From NCBI RefSeq assembly GCF_018860165.1, contig NZ_JAHKNG010000006.1:62001-126000 (forward strand): a stretch of 64,000 bases of DNA. Direction: 5' to 3'. Positions 1 to 9,274 of the stretch are shown one piece after another. Numbering within the stretch: position 1 is the first letter of the stretch; each line of letters begins with the position of its first letter. Origin of the DNA: Paracoccus marinaquae. GTDB taxonomy: Bacteria; Pseudomonadota; Alphaproteobacteria; Rhodobacterales; Rhodobacteraceae. The translations under genes and the position numbers were made by a program. The notes beneath the pieces are model-generated. The model saw only the letters and a list, made by a program, of their open reading frames with translations, was not told the DNA's origin and did no database searches.

Positions 1-507
1 CTCGCGCTCTTCCAGAGTGCTGAGGATACCCGCGATGTTGCTTGCAGGCGCGCCAATGGCACCGGCGATGTTCGCAGCAGGCGCGCCGAGGCAAGCCACG
101 ATCGAAGCGATAAGCTCCTCACGCGACGGCATCGAGGCGACGGCTTTCACACCGGCCGGATCCAGAGCCGTGTCACCCATGGCACCGCCGAGGATCACGA
201 ATTTCTCGTTGTCCTTGGCGTATTTGTCGGCGATCCGGGCCGCAGCGGTCGGATCCTCCGAATAGGTAAGCACGGTCATGCCCGTCAGGTAATCGGCGAT
301 GCTGGCGCAGGCCTTCCCTTCCAGGGCGATCTTGGCGAGCCTGTTCTTGGCAACACGCACCGAACCGCCCGCTTCGCGCATGCGCGCGCGGAGGTCCTGC
401 ATTTGCGCAACCGTCATCCCCTCGTAGTGGGCAACCACCACGACGCCAGAGCTGTCAAAGATCTGGCCGAGTTCCTCGACCACCTGTTCTTTTTGTGCTC
501 TATCCAC
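1..507 (-). CDS. rplJ: 50S ribosomal protein L10 (3' end cut by window edge)
   Basis: L10 forms the base of the ribosomal stalk, binding 23S rRNA and carrying L7/L12 dimers. The reading frame starts at a GTG (505-507) and reads [15 protein letters not shown], the normal alphaproteobacterial L10 N-terminus. It stays open for 169 codons to the left edge, so only a few C-terminal residues and the stop are missing. The C-terminal part has the usual alanine-rich helix with repeated GAPAxNIAG segments that bind L7/L12. It lies downstream of rplA on the same strand; rplL and rpoBC would be expected beyond the edge. The GTG start is supported by a GGAG motif just upstream. Confidence 0.95.
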   Translation of the reverse strand, partial: MDRAQKEQVVEELGQIFDSSGVVVVAHYEGMTVAQMQDLRARMREAGGSVRVAKNRLAKIALEGKACASIADYLTGMTVLTYSEDPTAAARIADKYAKDNEKFVILGGAMGDTALDPAGVKAVASMPSREELIASIVACLGAPAANIAGAIGAPASNIAGILSTLEERE

Positions 508-725
508 GGTTTCACTCCAAGTTGGGGGTTTCCCCCCGGCTCTCACGTTGCTCCGGCCCGAAGGGACCGGATCGGGTCCGTAAGGGACAAGATCGCCCGA
601 AGAACTGGCCTTCGGAAAAATGCTTGTTCCCATCTCGGGAAGGACATTAAGCAAGGTTCCCCCTGCACCCTCCGTCTCGGACAGGACGGGGCGGCCAGGG
701 CTGCCCCGTCATCCCCGGCTTGCGC
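508..725 (-). ncRNA. Probable L10 leader (rplJ 5' regulatory RNA)
   Basis: About 228 bases separate rplA and rplJ, unusually long inside this operon. In many bacteria this is where the L10 leader lies, an RNA that L10-L7/L12 binds to repress its own translation. The segment is rich in inverted repeats. The strongest, at 686-709, has a 7-bp stem (ACGGGGC/GCCCCGT) and no following T tract. Further pairings are possible near rplJ. The call rests on position and structure; I could not check it against a covariance model. Confidence 0.45.
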
Positions 726-735
726 CGCGGAATTC

Positions 736-1434
736 TCAGTTGGCGGTCGCCGACACCACGTCGACCGACACGCCCGGCCCCATGGTCGAACTGATCGAGA
801 CCTTCTTCATGTAGGTCCCTTTCGCGCCCGAGGGCTTGGCCTTGTTCACCGCATCCACGAAGGCGCGCAGGTTCTGGGCCAGCTTGTCAGCGTCGAAGCT
901 GACCTTGCCGATGCCGGCATGGACGACGCCCGCCTTCTCGGCCTTGAACTGGACCTCACCGCCCTTGGCGGCCTGCACGGCGGCGGCGACATCCATCGTC
1001 ACCGTGCCGACCTTCGGGTTCGGCATCAGGTTGCGCGGACCGAGGATCTTGCCCAGACGGCCGACCAGCGGCATCATGTCAGGGGTGGCGATGCAGCGGT
1101 CGAACTCGATCTTGCCCGACTGGATCGTTTCCATCAGGTCTTCGGCGCCGACAATATCCGCACCGGCCGCTGTCGCCTCGTCGGCCTTGGGGCCACGGGC
1201 GAATACGGCGACGCGCACATCCTTGCCGGTACCGGCGGGCAGGGTGACGACGCCACGGACCATCTGGTCGGCGTGGCGCGGATCGACGCCCAGGTTCAGC
1301 GCGATCTCGACCGTCTCGTCGAACTTGGCCGAGGCCGTGTCCTTGACCAGCTTGACCGCATCCTCGACCGACAGGTTCGACTTGCCGTCGAAGGCGGCAC
1401 GGGCCGCGGCTTTCTTTTTCGCAATCTTCGCCAT
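736..1434 (-). CDS. rplA: 50S ribosomal protein L1
   Basis: L1 binds 23S rRNA at the mobile L1 stalk and helps release deacylated tRNA from the E site; it can also repress its own operon. The 232-residue product is full length for the family. It begins with a lysine-rich [15 protein letters not shown] and holds the L1 signature around residues 120-140 ([20 protein letters not shown]). The start codon lies 3 bases after the rplK stop, so the two genes are certainly co-transcribed. The hairpin at 686-709 follows downstream, before rplJ. Confidence 0.97.
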   Translation of the reverse strand: MAKIAKKKAAARAAFDGKSNLSVEDAVKLVKDTASAKFDETVEIALNLGVDPRHADQMVRGVVTLPAGTGKDVRVAVFARGPKADEATAAGADIVGAEDLMETIQSGKIEFDRCIATPDMMPLVGRLGKILGPRNLMPNPKVGTVTMDVAAAVQAAKGGEVQFKAEKAGVVHAGIGKVSFDADKLAQNLRAFVDAVNKAKPSGAKGTYMKKVSISSTMGPGVSVDVVSATAN

Positions 1435-1437
1435 GGC

Positions 1438-1890
1438 TTAGCCCTTCACCTCGATGCCGATCGACTTGGCCGAGCCAAGGATGATCTTCATCGCCTGATC
1501 GACATCATTGGCCGAGAGGTCGGCCATCTTGGCTTCGGCGATCTCGCGCACCTGCTTGACCGTCACGGTGCCGGCACTCGTGCGACCGGGCTTGTCCGAG
1601 CCCTTCGGACGGTTCCGCTTGCCCACCGGCTTCAGGCCCGCGGCCTTCTTCAGCAGGAAGGATGCCGGCGAGGTCCTCGTCTCGAAGGTGAACGACTTGT
1701 CGGCGTAATAGGTGATCACGACCGGAACCGGGGCGCCCTGCTCCATCTCCTGCGTCTTGGCGTTGAACGCCTTGCAGAATTCCATGATGTTGATGCCGCG
1801 CTGACCCAGAGCGGGGCCAACGGGGGGGGACGGGTTCGCCTGACCCGCCTTGATCTGCAGCTTCAGCTGCCCGACGACTTTCTTGGCCAT
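1438..1890 (-). CDS. rplK: 50S ribosomal protein L11
   Basis: L11 binds the GTPase-associated region of 23S rRNA and takes part in factor-dependent steps and the stringent response. The N-terminus [21 protein letters not shown] and the proline-rich linker [20 protein letters not shown] are diagnostic. The C-terminal RNA-binding domain includes the [19 protein letters not shown] region. At 150 residues it is slightly longer than the E. coli protein (142), as is common in Rhodobacteraceae. It is followed at once by rplA and preceded by nusG with a 71-base gap. Confidence 0.97.
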   Translation of the reverse strand: MAKKVVGQLKLQIKAGQANPSPPVGPALGQRGINIMEFCKAFNAKTQEMEQGAPVPVVITYYADKSFTFETRTSPASFLLKKAAGLKPVGKRNRPKGSDKPGRTSAGTVTVKQVREIAEAKMADLSANDVDQAMKIILGSAKSIGIEVKG

Positions 1891-1961
1891 CTGGCCTTCT
1901 CCTTCATCATCAAGCCCCGAGGGGCCGATTTAGCGGTGCGGCTTCAGCCTCCCGCGACCCA

Positions 1962-2498
1962 TCACGCGGTCTTGGCGACCTGCGTGAATTCCAGTTCGAC
2001 CGGCGTGGGCCGGCCGAAGATCGAGACGGTGACCTTGATCCGGGCCGACACCTCGTCCACCTCTTCCACCATGCCCGAGAAGCCCTCGAACGGGCCGTCG
2101 GTCACATTCACCTTCTCGCCCACGTCAAAGCGGATCAGGTTGCGCGGCGCGGCCACGTCACCCTCGCCGGTGCGGTGCAGGATGGTGTTCACCTCCTCGT
2201 CGCGCATCGGCATCGGCTTGCCATGCGCCCCCAGGAACCCGGTCACCCGATTGATCGAGTTCACCAAGTGATAGGTCCGGTCCGACATGTCCATGTGGAC
2301 CAGCACATAGCCCGGCATGAAGCGACGCTCGGAGGTCACCTTCTTGCCGCGCCTGATCTCGATGACCTCTTCGGTCGGAACCAGAACCTCGTCGATCTGG
2401 TCCTCAAGCCCCTTCTCGGCAGCCGCCTGGCGAATCGCCTCGGCGACCTTCTTTTCGAAGTTCGACAGGACGCTGACCGAATACCAACGCTTTGCCAT
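1962..2498 (-). CDS. nusG: Transcription termination/antitermination protein NusG
   Basis: NusG binds the RNA polymerase clamp helices through its NGN domain and couples transcription to Rho or the ribosome through its KOW domain. The 178-residue protein starts MAKRWYSVSVLSNFEKKVAE, the normal NGN opening. It contains RRFMPGYVLVHMDMSD, typical of the NGN hydrophobic patch. The C-terminal KOW motif is visible around residues 125-150 (VGEKVNVTDGPFEGFSGMVE). It sits between secE and rplK, the conserved order. A 173-base spacer to secE may hold a further promoter, but I see no clear one. Confidence 0.97.
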   Translation of the reverse strand: MAKRWYSVSVLSNFEKKVAEAIRQAAAEKGLEDQIDEVLVPTEEVIEIRRGKKVTSERRFMPGYVLVHMDMSDRTYHLVNSINRVTGFLGAHGKPMPMRDEEVNTILHRTGEGDVAAPRNLIRFDVGEKVNVTDGPFEGFSGMVEEVDEVSARIKVTVSIFGRPTPVELEFTQVAKTA

Positions 2499-2671
2499 GT
2501 CTCGATCGACCCCTGCTCGTCTTTGGGGGAATCACGCAAGCCTTGCGCCAACCCCTTGAATTCAAATGCGTCCGGCAAAATTGAAATCGGCGCGCATGCG
2601 GATTCGATGCACGCCGTCAACCGGACAGTCGGGCGCAAATACCGCCCCGTGCCCGCAAATGCAAGCCCCGA

Positions 2672-2869
2672 TCAGCCCGAGATCAGCTTCAGCCCCTCGG
2701 TGATCCCGAAGCGGATGGCCAGATCGACCAGGAAAAAGAACAGGCTGGCCAGCGCCGCCATGATGAAGACCATGATCGTCGTGGTCAGCACCTCGCGCCG
2801 GGTCGGCCAGGTGATCTTGGCGGCTTCGGCGCGGACCTGATTGATGAACTGGACGGGATTGGTGGCCAC
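2672..2869 (-). CDS. secE: Preprotein translocase subunit SecE
   Basis: SecE clamps the SecY channel in the inner membrane. The 65-residue product is the short, single-spanning form: an amphipathic N-terminus (TNPVQFINQVRAEAAKITWP, with the conserved TWPTRRE), then one membrane helix at about residues 27-50. I place the start at a GTG (2867-2869), preceded by AAGGAG six bases away. The longer frame from 2899 would add ten residues that do not look like SecE. nusG follows, as in most bacteria. Confidence 0.93.
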   Translation of the reverse strand: MATNPVQFINQVRAEAAKITWPTRREVLTTTIMVFIMAALASLFFFLVDLAIRFGITEGLKLISG

Positions 2870-3062
2870 GGGCGGCTCCTTCAGGAAAGCAGGGCTCATT
2901 TAGCGCCCCGCGCCACCCGTTTCAAGCCCGCGCCGCGCGTCCGAGGGGTGATCCCTTCAAATGCGGCGCAGTTTCGCCCTCGACCGGCAGGCGCCGTTAA
3001 GGCGCGGGCAACGGGTTGGCGACTAACGCTGGCCGAACGGAAACCACAGATAAGGATCAACA

Positions 3063-3437
3063 ATGTCTATCCGTTCAACAGCACCTGTCATCGCAGGTGT
3101 GGCGCTGCTGGCGCTGACGGCTTGCGCCGACAATTCCGACAAGATCGCGGCCAGCTATGTCTCGCCCGCGCTCTATCAGGGGATGAGTTGCCAGCAACTT
3201 TCGGTTGAGGCACAAAGCGTCGCCAACCGCGCCGCCCAGGCCTCTGTCGCCCAGGACAAGCAGGCCCAGAACGATGCCGTCGCCGTGGGCGTTGCCACGG
3301 TACTGTTCTGGCCGGCCCTGTTCCTGATCAAGGGAGACGGCGCCCAGGCTGCAGAGGTTGCCCGTCTCAAGGGCGAGATGCAGGCTATCGAAACAGCCAA
3401 CAGGCTGAACAATTGCGGCATTACCTTCGGAAGCTGA
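3063..3437 (+). CDS. Small conserved lipoprotein of unknown function
   Basis: A 124-residue protein with a lipoprotein signal peptide: basic start, hydrophobic core and a lipobox LTAC that would make Cys21 the lipidated residue. After this come the conserved-looking segments SYVSPALYQGMSCQQLSVEA and, after an alanine-rich helix, a second hydrophobic stretch (VGVATVLFWPALFLIKGD). It ends with a short helix and one more cysteine. Proteins of this pattern are common in Rhodobacteraceae and are sometimes named metal ABC transporter ATPase, which nothing here supports. It is transcribed against its neighbours, between secE and tRNA-Trp. Confidence 0.75.
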   Translation: MSIRSTAPVIAGVALLALTACADNSDKIAASYVSPALYQGMSCQQLSVEAQSVANRAAQASVAQDKQAQNDAVAVGVATVLFWPALFLIKGDGAQAAEVARLKGEMQAIETANRLNNCGITFGS

Positions 3438-3533
3438 GACCACCGGCCGCGAACCAGACCCGGGCGGCGGCGAGTCGCCCGGCAAACACAGCTATTGACG
3501 ATGGAATGAGCCGTGGGGGTTCCCGATCTGGCC

Positions 3534-3609
3534 TGGCAGGGGCAGAGGGACTCGAACCCCCGACCCTCGGTTTTGGAGACCGATGCTCTACCAACTGAGC
3601 TATACCCCT
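3534..3609 (-). tRNA. tRNA-Trp (anticodon CCA)
   Basis: A 76-nt cloverleaf. The acceptor stem AGGGGTA pairs with TGCCCCT with one G-T pair. The D-arm reads GCTCAGTTGGTAGAGC. The anticodon arm TCGGT-CTCCAAA-ACCGA presents CCA. The T-arm carries GTTCGAA, and the 3' CCA is encoded. Its place upstream of secE on the same strand matches the usual tuf-trnW-secE-nusG order, although here a lipoprotein gene on the other strand lies between tRNA and secE. Confidence 0.97.
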
Positions 3610-3701
3610 GCAGCCCGGCCCTGATAGGGTTTGCTCAGGTTGGCGTCAAGTATCAACGACGGGCTGGACGCAGGCCGGGCCTGTGCCCTCCCGCCAGCCC
3701 A

Positions 3702-4028
3702 TCAGCGCCGGCGCAGGCCGATCTCGTCCAAGGCGGCCTCGAGTCCCGACAGCGGCGCACCCCTGACCTCGGCCACCAGGGAATCAAAGCGCTGGCGCAG
3801 CGCGGCCTTTTCCTCGCCACGGCAATCATTCCAGGGCCGGCCCTGCAGCCCCATATGCATGACATAGTAGCCGATGAAATGCGGCCGCTCGCCGGCCAGC
3901 AGCAGGGCGCGATAGGCCTCATGCGCACCCATTTCCCGTAGGCTGGCGGCATCGGGCACCCCGGCGGCGATCAGCGCCTTTGCCGTCGCCGGGCCGATAT
4001 TCGGGACCGCGGTCAGGTCGCTTGCCAT
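3702..4028 (-). CDS. TfoX/Sxy C-terminal domain-like protein
   Basis: A 108-residue cytoplasmic protein. Residues 6-35 (AVPNIGPATAKALIAAGVPD) form a helix-hairpin-helix-like segment typical of the C-terminal domain of TfoX/Sxy competence regulators. It is followed by REMGAHEAYRALLL and a conserved GLQGRPWN. The N-terminal TfoX domain is absent, so a role in competence is not supported. I chose the ATG at 4028, preceded by GGAAAGG, over an upstream TTG. It is divergent from miaB with a 63-base gap. Confidence 0.7.
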   Translation of the reverse strand: MASDLTAVPNIGPATAKALIAAGVPDAASLREMGAHEAYRALLLAGERPHFIGYYVMHMGLQGRPWNDCRGEEKAALRQRFDSLVAEVRGAPLSGLEAALDEIGLRRR

Positions 4029-4091
4029 GCCGTACCTTTCCAAAAGTGATGCTTTGCTGTATCAGCCGGCGGATTCCAAGGACAGCACGGC

Positions 4092-5426
4092 ATGACCAAC
4101 GACGCCAGCCCCAAGGCCGCCAAGAAGCTTTTCATCAAGACCTATGGCTGCCAGATGAATGTCTATGACAGCCAGCGCATGGCCGAGGCCATGGGGGCAG
4201 AAGGCTATGTCCTGACCGAGGACCAGGCCGAGGCCGACATGGTCCTGCTGAACACCTGCCATATCCGCGAGAAGGCGGCCGAGAAGCTCTATTCCGATCT
4301 TGGCCGGCTGAAGCCGCTGAAGTCCGAGAAACCCGACCTGAAGATCGGCGTCGCCGGCTGCGTGGCGCAGGCAGAGGGCGAAGAGATCGTCCGCCGCATG
4401 CCGCTGGTCGATCTGGTCGTCGGCCCGCAGACCTATCACCGCCTGCCCGCGATGCTGCGGGGCGAGGCGCCCGCGATCCTCACCGAGTTTCCCGCGGAGG
4501 ACAAGTTCGACCACCTGCCCGCGCGTCAGGCCACCCGCCGCGCGCCCGCGGCCTTCCTGACCGTGCAGGAGGGCTGCGACAAGTTCTGCGCCTTCTGCGT
4601 CGTGCCCTATACCCGCGGGGCCGAGGTCAGCCGCCCCGTGGACCGAATCCTGCGCGAGGCCCGCGATCTGGTCGGCCGTGGCGTGCGCGAGATCACGCTG
4701 CTGGGCCAGAACGTCAATGGCTGGCATGGCGAGGGGCCGGACGGGCGCGAATGGGGCTTCGGCCGCCTGATCCGGGCGCTGGCGGACACTGCGGGGCTGG
4801 ACCGCATCCGCTATACCACCAGCCATCCCAACGACATGGCCGACGACCTGATCGAGGCGCATGGCGCGGTGCCGCAGCTGATGCCCTATCTGCACCTGCC
4901 GGTGCAGTCGGGCAGCGACCGGATCCTGAAGGCGATGAACCGCCGCCATACCGCCACGCAATATCTGCGCCTGATCGAGCGGATCCGCGCGGCCCGGCCC
5001 GACATCATGCTGACCAGCGATTTCATCGTCGGCTTTCCCGGCGAGACCGATCAGGACCATGCCGACACGCTGCGGCTGATCGAGGAGGTCGGCTTCGGCA
5101 CCGCCTTCAGCTTCAAGTATTCGCCCCGCCCCGGCACCCCCGCCTATGAACGGGCCGAGGTCGATGGCGCACTGGCCGATGCCCGGCTGCAGGAATTGCA
5201 GGCCCTGCTGACCCGCCAGCAGAAGGCGGCGCAGGAAGGCATGGTCGGGCGCACTCTTGGCGTGCTGTTCGAGAAGCCGGGCCGCCTGCCCGGCCAGATG
5301 GTCGGCAAGTCGGATTACCTGCATTCGGTCTTCGTCGAGGCCCCCGAGGCGCAGGTCGGTGATCTGGTGCAGGTCCGCATCGTCGAAAGCGCGCCGAACT
5401 CGCTGCATGGCGAACTGGTGGCCTGA
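4092..5426 (+). CDS. miaB: tRNA-2-methylthio-N6-dimethylallyladenosine synthase MiaB
   Basis: MiaB is a radical-SAM methylthiotransferase that adds a methylthio group to i6A37 in tRNAs reading U-starting codons. The 444-residue protein has all three expected parts. The N-terminal UPF0004 domain carries the second-cluster cysteines C20 (TYGCQMN), C56 ([11 protein letters not shown]) and C90 ([10 protein letters not shown]). The radical-SAM motif GCDKFCAFC uses C162, C166 and C169. A C-terminal TRAM domain covers roughly residues 375-440. The start is preceded by AAGGA. Its 3' flank holds two unusual hairpins shared with the convergent ccoP. Confidence 0.97.
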   Translation: MTNDASPKAAKKLFIKTYGCQMNVYDSQRMAEAMGAEGYVLTEDQAEADMVLLNTCHIREKAAEKLYSDLGRLKPLKSEKPDLKIGVAGCVAQAEGEEIVRRMPLVDLVVGPQTYHRLPAMLRGEAPAILTEFPAEDKFDHLPARQATRRAPAAFLTVQEGCDKFCAFCVVPYTRGAEVSRPVDRILREARDLVGRGVREITLLGQNVNGWHGEGPDGREWGFGRLIRALADTAGLDRIRYTTSHPNDMADDLIEAHGAVPQLMPYLHLPVQSGSDRILKAMNRRHTATQYLRLIERIRAARPDIMLTSDFIVGFPGETDQDHADTLRLIEEVGFGTAFSFKYSPRPGTPAYERAEVDGALADARLQELQALLTRQQKAAQEGMVGRTLGVLFEKPGRLPGQMVGKSDYLHSVFVEAPEAQVGDLVQVRIVESAPNSLHGELVA

Positions 5427-5480
5427 TCGCCGGGCGCGCGTCGATTGCCAGCCGCCCTGAAACCCGCCTAAAGTTGGAAA

Positions 5481-5520
5481 ACCGGCCCCCGAGGAACGCG
5501 CGAACAGACTGGGGGCCGGT
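5481..5520 (-). terminator. Hairpin 1 with conserved loop; likely ccoNOQP terminator
   Basis: A perfect 10-bp stem (ACCGGCCCCC at 5481-5490 with GGGGGCCGGT at 5511-5520) closes a 20-nt loop. Read on the minus strand it ends in GGTTTTCC, a short T run, so it would act as a terminator for ccoP. The loop (plus strand) holds AGGAACGCGCGAACAG, identical in sequence and position to the loop of the hairpin at 5606-5647. Confidence 0.65.
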
Positions 5521-5522
5521 CC

Positions 5523-5549
5523 CTTTCGTCCGGCAAGCCGGCGCGAAAG
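5523..5549. other. Additional imperfect hairpin between the two conserved-loop hairpins
   Basis: CTTTCG (5523-5528) pairs with CGAAAG (5544-5549), and inside it CCGG (5530-5533) faces CCGG (5538-5541) around a four-base CAAG loop. With the flanking hairpins it makes nearly all of the miaB-ccoP spacer foldable. No coding frame or promoter is evident in this spacer. Confidence 0.4.
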
Positions 5550-5605
5550 ACCTTTGCCCGCCGGGCTTGCGGGAACCGCAGGCCGGGCCGGGCGGTTATC
5601 GAAGT

Positions 5606-5653
5606 GGCCGCCCCCCAAGGAACGCGCGAACAGGACGGGGGGCGGCCGTTTTT
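5606..5653 (+). terminator. Hairpin 2 with conserved loop; rho-independent terminator of miaB
   Basis: A perfect 11-bp GC stem (GGCCGCCCCCC at 5606-5616 with GGGGGGCGGCC at 5637-5647) closes a 20-nt loop and is followed by GTTTTT (T run 5649-5653) on the plus strand. This is a canonical intrinsic terminator for miaB. Its loop again contains AGGAACGCGCGAACAG, although the stem sequence differs from that of hairpin 1. Confidence 0.8.
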
Positions 5654-5695
5654 CGCATCGGCGGACCGATGCGAAACCCGGGTCTGGCCGGACGG

Positions 5696-6625
5696 CTATT
5701 CGCCGCCGCCCAGACCATGAACATAGGTGGCGACGGCGCGGATATCGGCCTCGCTCAGGCGCGCGGTCCAGGCCGGCATGACGCCGAAGGGACCGTCGCT
5801 GACAATCCGGGTAACCGTCTCGGCATCGCTGCCATAGAGCCAGACGGCATCGACCAGATTCGGCGCGCCCTGCCCCCTGTCACCGGTTCCGTCCTCCATG
5901 TGGCAGGCCGAGCAGTTGTCCTGATAGACGACCTCGCCCTCGGACGCCGAGGCGGCATCATGCGGCAGGTCCGACAGCGACAGGACATAGTCCACCACCT
6001 GCTCGATCTGCTCGCCCTCCAGCAATTCGTCACGACCGAACCGCGGCATCTCGGAATAGCGGGTATCGCCGTCCTGGGGATCGCGGATGCCGTGCTGGAT
6101 GGTGGTGTGGACCTCTTCCAAGGACCCTCCCCACAGCCAGTCATTGTCCAGAAGGTTCGGATAGCCCCTGGCTCCGCCGGCCCCCGAGCCATGGCATTGC
6201 GCGCACCAGGTGCGGAACACCGCGCCGCCGGCATTGGTCGCATAGTTCATCAGGTCGGGATCACCCGGAATGGCATCCAGTTCGACCGAGGCCAGCCGGC
6301 TCTGGATCTCGGCATTGGCCTGATCGAAACGCTCGATCTCGGCGGTGACTTCCTTGCGGTAGTCGGTACCAAGCAGGCCCTGGGTGGCGCCGGTGATCAG
6401 CGGAATGGCCGGATAGGCCACCACATAGCCGATGGCCCAGACGATGGTGACATAGAAGGTCCACAGCCACCAGCGCGGCATCGGGTTGTCGTATTCCGTG
6501 ATCCCGTCCCATTCATGGCCGGTCGAGGGGATCTCGGGCTGCTGAACCGCGACACCATGACGCCCCTTGCGGCGCGGCTTCGCTGCGGCCGGGTTGCCCG
6601 GCATCTTGTCCTTGTCCTCGGCCAT
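5696..6625 (-). CDS. ccoP: cbb3-type cytochrome c oxidase subunit III (CcoP, dihaem cytochrome c)
   Basis: CcoP accepts electrons from soluble cytochrome c and passes them to CcoO/CcoN. The 309-residue protein has an N-terminal cytoplasmic part ending in the conserved [10 protein letters not shown], one membrane helix (about residues 53-73) and two periplasmic cytochrome c domains. The haem motifs are CAQCH (C141, C144, H145) and CSACH (C238, C241, H242). Methionine ligands lie in MPRFGRD and VMPAW. Its ATG overlaps the ccoQ stop by one base (TGATG), so it is translationally coupled. It ends the operon before the conserved-loop hairpins. ccoGHIS maturation genes do not follow. Confidence 0.97.
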   Translation of the reverse strand: MAEDKDKMPGNPAAAKPRRKGRHGVAVQQPEIPSTGHEWDGITEYDNPMPRWWLWTFYVTIVWAIGYVVAYPAIPLITGATQGLLGTDYRKEVTAEIERFDQANAEIQSRLASVELDAIPGDPDLMNYATNAGGAVFRTWCAQCHGSGAGGARGYPNLLDNDWLWGGSLEEVHTTIQHGIRDPQDGDTRYSEMPRFGRDELLEGEQIEQVVDYVLSLSDLPHDAASASEGEVVYQDNCSACHMEDGTGDRGQGAPNLVDAVWLYGSDAETVTRIVSDGPFGVMPAWTARLSEADIRAVATYVHGLGGGE

Positions 6626-6813
6626 CAGCGGCCCTCCTTCTCATCCGCCGCAGCGGGGCGGTTCTCGTGGCGAAAGATGCTTTCGGCGGCCTCTCGCTGC
6701 AGCTTGCGCGATCCCGGGCGGAAGGCGAACAGCACCACGCCCAGGAAGAACAGGGTCAGCGCCAGAAGGGCCCAGCTGTCGGCGAATTCACGCAACAGGC
6801 TGTAAAGTTCCAT
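6625..6813 (-). CDS. ccoQ: cbb3-type cytochrome c oxidase subunit CcoQ
   Basis: A 62-residue single-pass membrane protein (helix at about residues 14-32: [18 protein letters not shown]). It is followed by a charged tail beginning [15 protein letters not shown]. CcoQ is a small non-catalytic subunit that stabilises the cbb3 complex. The length, the FAFRPG motif after the helix and the position between ccoO and ccoP identify it. It starts 11 bases after the ccoO stop and overlaps ccoP by one base. Confidence 0.92.
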   Translation of the reverse strand: MELYSLLREFADSWALLALTLFFLGVVLFAFRPGSRKLQREAAESIFRHENRPAAADEKEGR

Positions 6814-6824
6814 GACAGCCTCCC

Positions 6825-7550
6825 TCAGCGATCAGGGTCGGGCTGGAAGGTCGAGAAATCGACCATCGTGCCCAGCACCTGAAGATAGGCGATCAGCGCA
6901 TCCATCTCGGTCAGTTGCGGCTGCCGGTCGAAATTGCGCTGCTGCGCGCCGGGATAGCGCTCGGCCAGCCCCTCGGCATCGGCATCCGGATCGGCCTGCG
7001 CCCGGAAATCCTCGACCGCCGCCAGGACCATCTCTTCGGAATAGGGCACACCGACCATGGCATCGGTTTCCAGCCGCTGCGCGATCTGTTCCGAGCCGAT
7101 CGGGCGGTCCAGAAGGAAGCCGTATTTCGGCATGATCGATTCCGGCACCACCGATTGCGGATCGCGCAGGTGGTCGATATGCCATTCGTCCGAATAGCGC
7201 CCGCCGACGCGCGCCAGATCCGGCCCGGTCCGCTTGGACCCCCACTGGAACGGGTGGTCATACATCGATTCCGCCGCCAGGCTGTAATGGCCATAGCGTT
7301 CGACCTCGTCCCGCATCGGACGGATCATCTGGCTGTGGCAGACATAGCAGCCCTCGCGGACATAGATGTCGCGGCCGGTCAGTTCCAGCGGGGTGTAGGG
7401 GCGAACCCCTTCCACCTTCTCGATGGTGTTCTGCAGGTAGAACAGTGGCGCGATCTCGACGATGCCGCCGATGGTGACGACGAGGAACGAGAAGACCAGC
7501 AGCAGCGAGGCGTTCTTTTCAAGGATCTTGTGCTTGGCAAGAATTGACAT
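6825..7550 (-). CDS. ccoO: cbb3-type cytochrome c oxidase subunit II (CcoO, monohaem cytochrome c)
   Basis: CcoO relays electrons from CcoP to the catalytic subunit. The 241-residue protein has one N-terminal membrane anchor (about residues 15-37) and a periplasmic cytochrome c domain. The haem motif is [14 protein letters not shown] (C68, C71, H72). The segments [20 protein letters not shown] and [18 protein letters not shown] are typical of CcoO/FixO. It starts 12 bases after ccoN. Confidence 0.97.
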   Translation of the reverse strand: MSILAKHKILEKNASLLLVFSFLVVTIGGIVEIAPLFYLQNTIEKVEGVRPYTPLELTGRDIYVREGCYVCHSQMIRPMRDEVERYGHYSLAAESMYDHPFQWGSKRTGPDLARVGGRYSDEWHIDHLRDPQSVVPESIMPKYGFLLDRPIGSEQIAQRLETDAMVGVPYSEEMVLAAVEDFRAQADPDADAEGLAERYPGAQQRNFDRQPQLTEMDALIAYLQVLGTMVDFSTFQPDPDR

Positions 7551-7562
7551 GGTCTGGTCCCC

Positions 7563-9167
7563 CTATTCGGCCGGCACGGCAATGGCGGTCGAATGCGCCT
7601 TGGGTTGCTTGGCGACGGTGGCCCACAGGTTGTAGGCCATGATGATCGCCCCGCTGAGATACAGCACCCCCCCGAGGCCACGGACCACGTTCATCGGGAA
7701 CTTGGCGGCGACGGTGTCGGCGAAGGCGTTGACCAGGAAGCCCTGGCTGTCGACCTCGCGCCACATCAGCCCCTCCATGATCCCCGAGACCCACATCGAG
7801 GCGGCGTAGAGAACCAGCCCGATGGTCGCCAGCCAGAAGTGCCAGCTGACAAGGCTGAGGCTGTACAGCCGCTCACGCCCCCATAGCTTGGGCACCAGAT
7901 AGTAGAGCGCGCCGAAGGTGATCATGCCGTTCCAGCCAAGCGCGCCGGAATGGACGTGACCGATGGTCCAGTCGGTATAGTGGCTGAGCGAGTTGACGGC
8001 CTTGATCGACATCATCGGCCCCTCGAAGGTCGCCATGCCGTAGAAGCCGACGGCCACCACCATCATGCGGATGATCGGGTCGGTGCGCAGCTTGTCCCAG
8101 GCCCCCGACAGCGTCATCAGCCCGTTGATCATGCCGCCCCAGCTGGGCATCCACAGCATGATCGAGAACACCATGCCGAGCGTCGAGGCCCAGTCGGGCA
8201 GCGCGGTATAGTGCAGATGGTGCGGACCGGCCCAGATATAGAGGAAGATCAGCGCCCAGAAATGGATGATCGACAGCTTGTAGCTGTAGACCGGACGCTC
8301 GGCCTGTTTCGGGATGAAGTAATACATCATCCCGAGGAAGCCCGCGGTCAGGAAGAAGCCGACGGCATTATGGCCATACCACCACTGCACCATGGCATCC
8401 TGCACCCCGGCAAAGACCTGAACCGACTTGCTGCCGAAGAAGCTGACCGGGATCGCCAGGTTGTTGACGACATGCAGCATCGCGATGGTCACGATGAAGG
8501 CCAGATAGAACCAGTTGGCCACATAGATATGCGGCTCCTTGCGCTTGATGACCGTGCCCAGGAAGACCGCCAGATAGGCCAGCCAGACGGCGGTCAGCCA
8601 CCAGTCCACATACCATTCCGGCTCGGCGTATTCCTTGGACTGCGTTGCGCCGAAGATATAGCCCGAGGCCGCCAGCACGATGAACAGCTGATAGCCCCAG
8701 AACACGAACCATGCGAGGTTGCCGCCCCAAAGCCGCGCCGCCGAGGTGCGCTGGACGACATAGAAGGAGGTGGCGATCAGGGCGTTGCCGCCGAAGGCGA
8801 AGATCACGGCGCTGGTATGCAGCGGGCGCAGCTTGCCGAAATTGGTGTAGCCTTGGGTCAGTTCGCTCAGGTTCAGCGCCGGGAAGGCCAGCTGAAAGGC
8901 GATGATCACCCCGACAAGGAAACCGACCACACCCCACATCACCGTGGCGATGACGCCGGCGCGAATGACACCGTCCATGTATTCGTTCGGATCGGGCGCC
9001 ACGGCCGGTTCGTCGATATGGCGCAGCACCCAGACGAACATGCCGGCGGCCACCAGCATGACCGTCAGCGCATTGATCATATAGGCCAGATCATGCGCGC
9101 GGTTGGCGCCGATCGCAGCCACAACCGCGACCACCCCCAGCAAAATCAGCTTTATATAATTCCACAT
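7563..9167 (-). CDS. ccoN: cbb3-type cytochrome c oxidase catalytic subunit I (CcoN)
   Basis: CcoN reduces oxygen at a haem b3-CuB centre and pumps protons; cbb3 oxidases have high oxygen affinity and work under microaerobic conditions. The 534-residue protein has about 12-14 membrane helices. Metal-ligand segments are visible: [30 protein letters not shown] (CuB His and the active-site Tyr region), AGPHHLHY and [11 protein letters not shown] start it at MWNYIKL (9167), where similarity to other CcoN proteins begins. An in-frame ATG at 9194 is also possible, with GGGGAG only three bases upstream. Two FNR boxes lie upstream at 9275-9308. Confidence 0.96.
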   Translation of the reverse strand: MWNYIKLILLGVVAVVAAIGANRAHDLAYMINALTVMLVAAGMFVWVLRHIDEPAVAPDPNEYMDGVIRAGVIATVMWGVVGFLVGVIIAFQLAFPALNLSELTQGYTNFGKLRPLHTSAVIFAFGGNALIATSFYVVQRTSAARLWGGNLAWFVFWGYQLFIVLAASGYIFGATQSKEYAEPEWYVDWWLTAVWLAYLAVFLGTVIKRKEPHIYVANWFYLAFIVTIAMLHVVNNLAIPVSFFGSKSVQVFAGVQDAMVQWWYGHNAVGFFLTAGFLGMMYYFIPKQAERPVYSYKLSIIHFWALIFLYIWAGPHHLHYTALPDWASTLGMVFSIMLWMPSWGGMINGLMTLSGAWDKLRTDPIIRMMVVAVGFYGMATFEGPMMSIKAVNSLSHYTDWTIGHVHSGALGWNGMITFGALYYLVPKLWGRERLYSLSLVSWHFWLATIGLVLYAASMWVSGIMEGLMWREVDSQGFLVNAFADTVAAKFPMNVVRGLGGVLYLSGAIIMAYNLWATVAKQPKAHSTAIAVPAE

Positions 9168-9274
9168 GCTTTTCCGTGTCCCTTCGCTGAACATCAGCTC
9201 CCCGGCGGCGAATCACAGACGCGAGAGGCAGGCATTCGATACCGGGTGAATAAGGTCGATGGACGCGATAAACT

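Noticed and set aside
403..2271. 622-codon open frame antisense to rplJ, rplA, rplK and nusG
   Set aside because: High-GC shadow of well-supported ribosomal genes on the other strand; no recognisable protein features.
4062..5618. 518-codon open frame antisense to miaB
   Set aside because: Shadow of miaB and its hairpin region.
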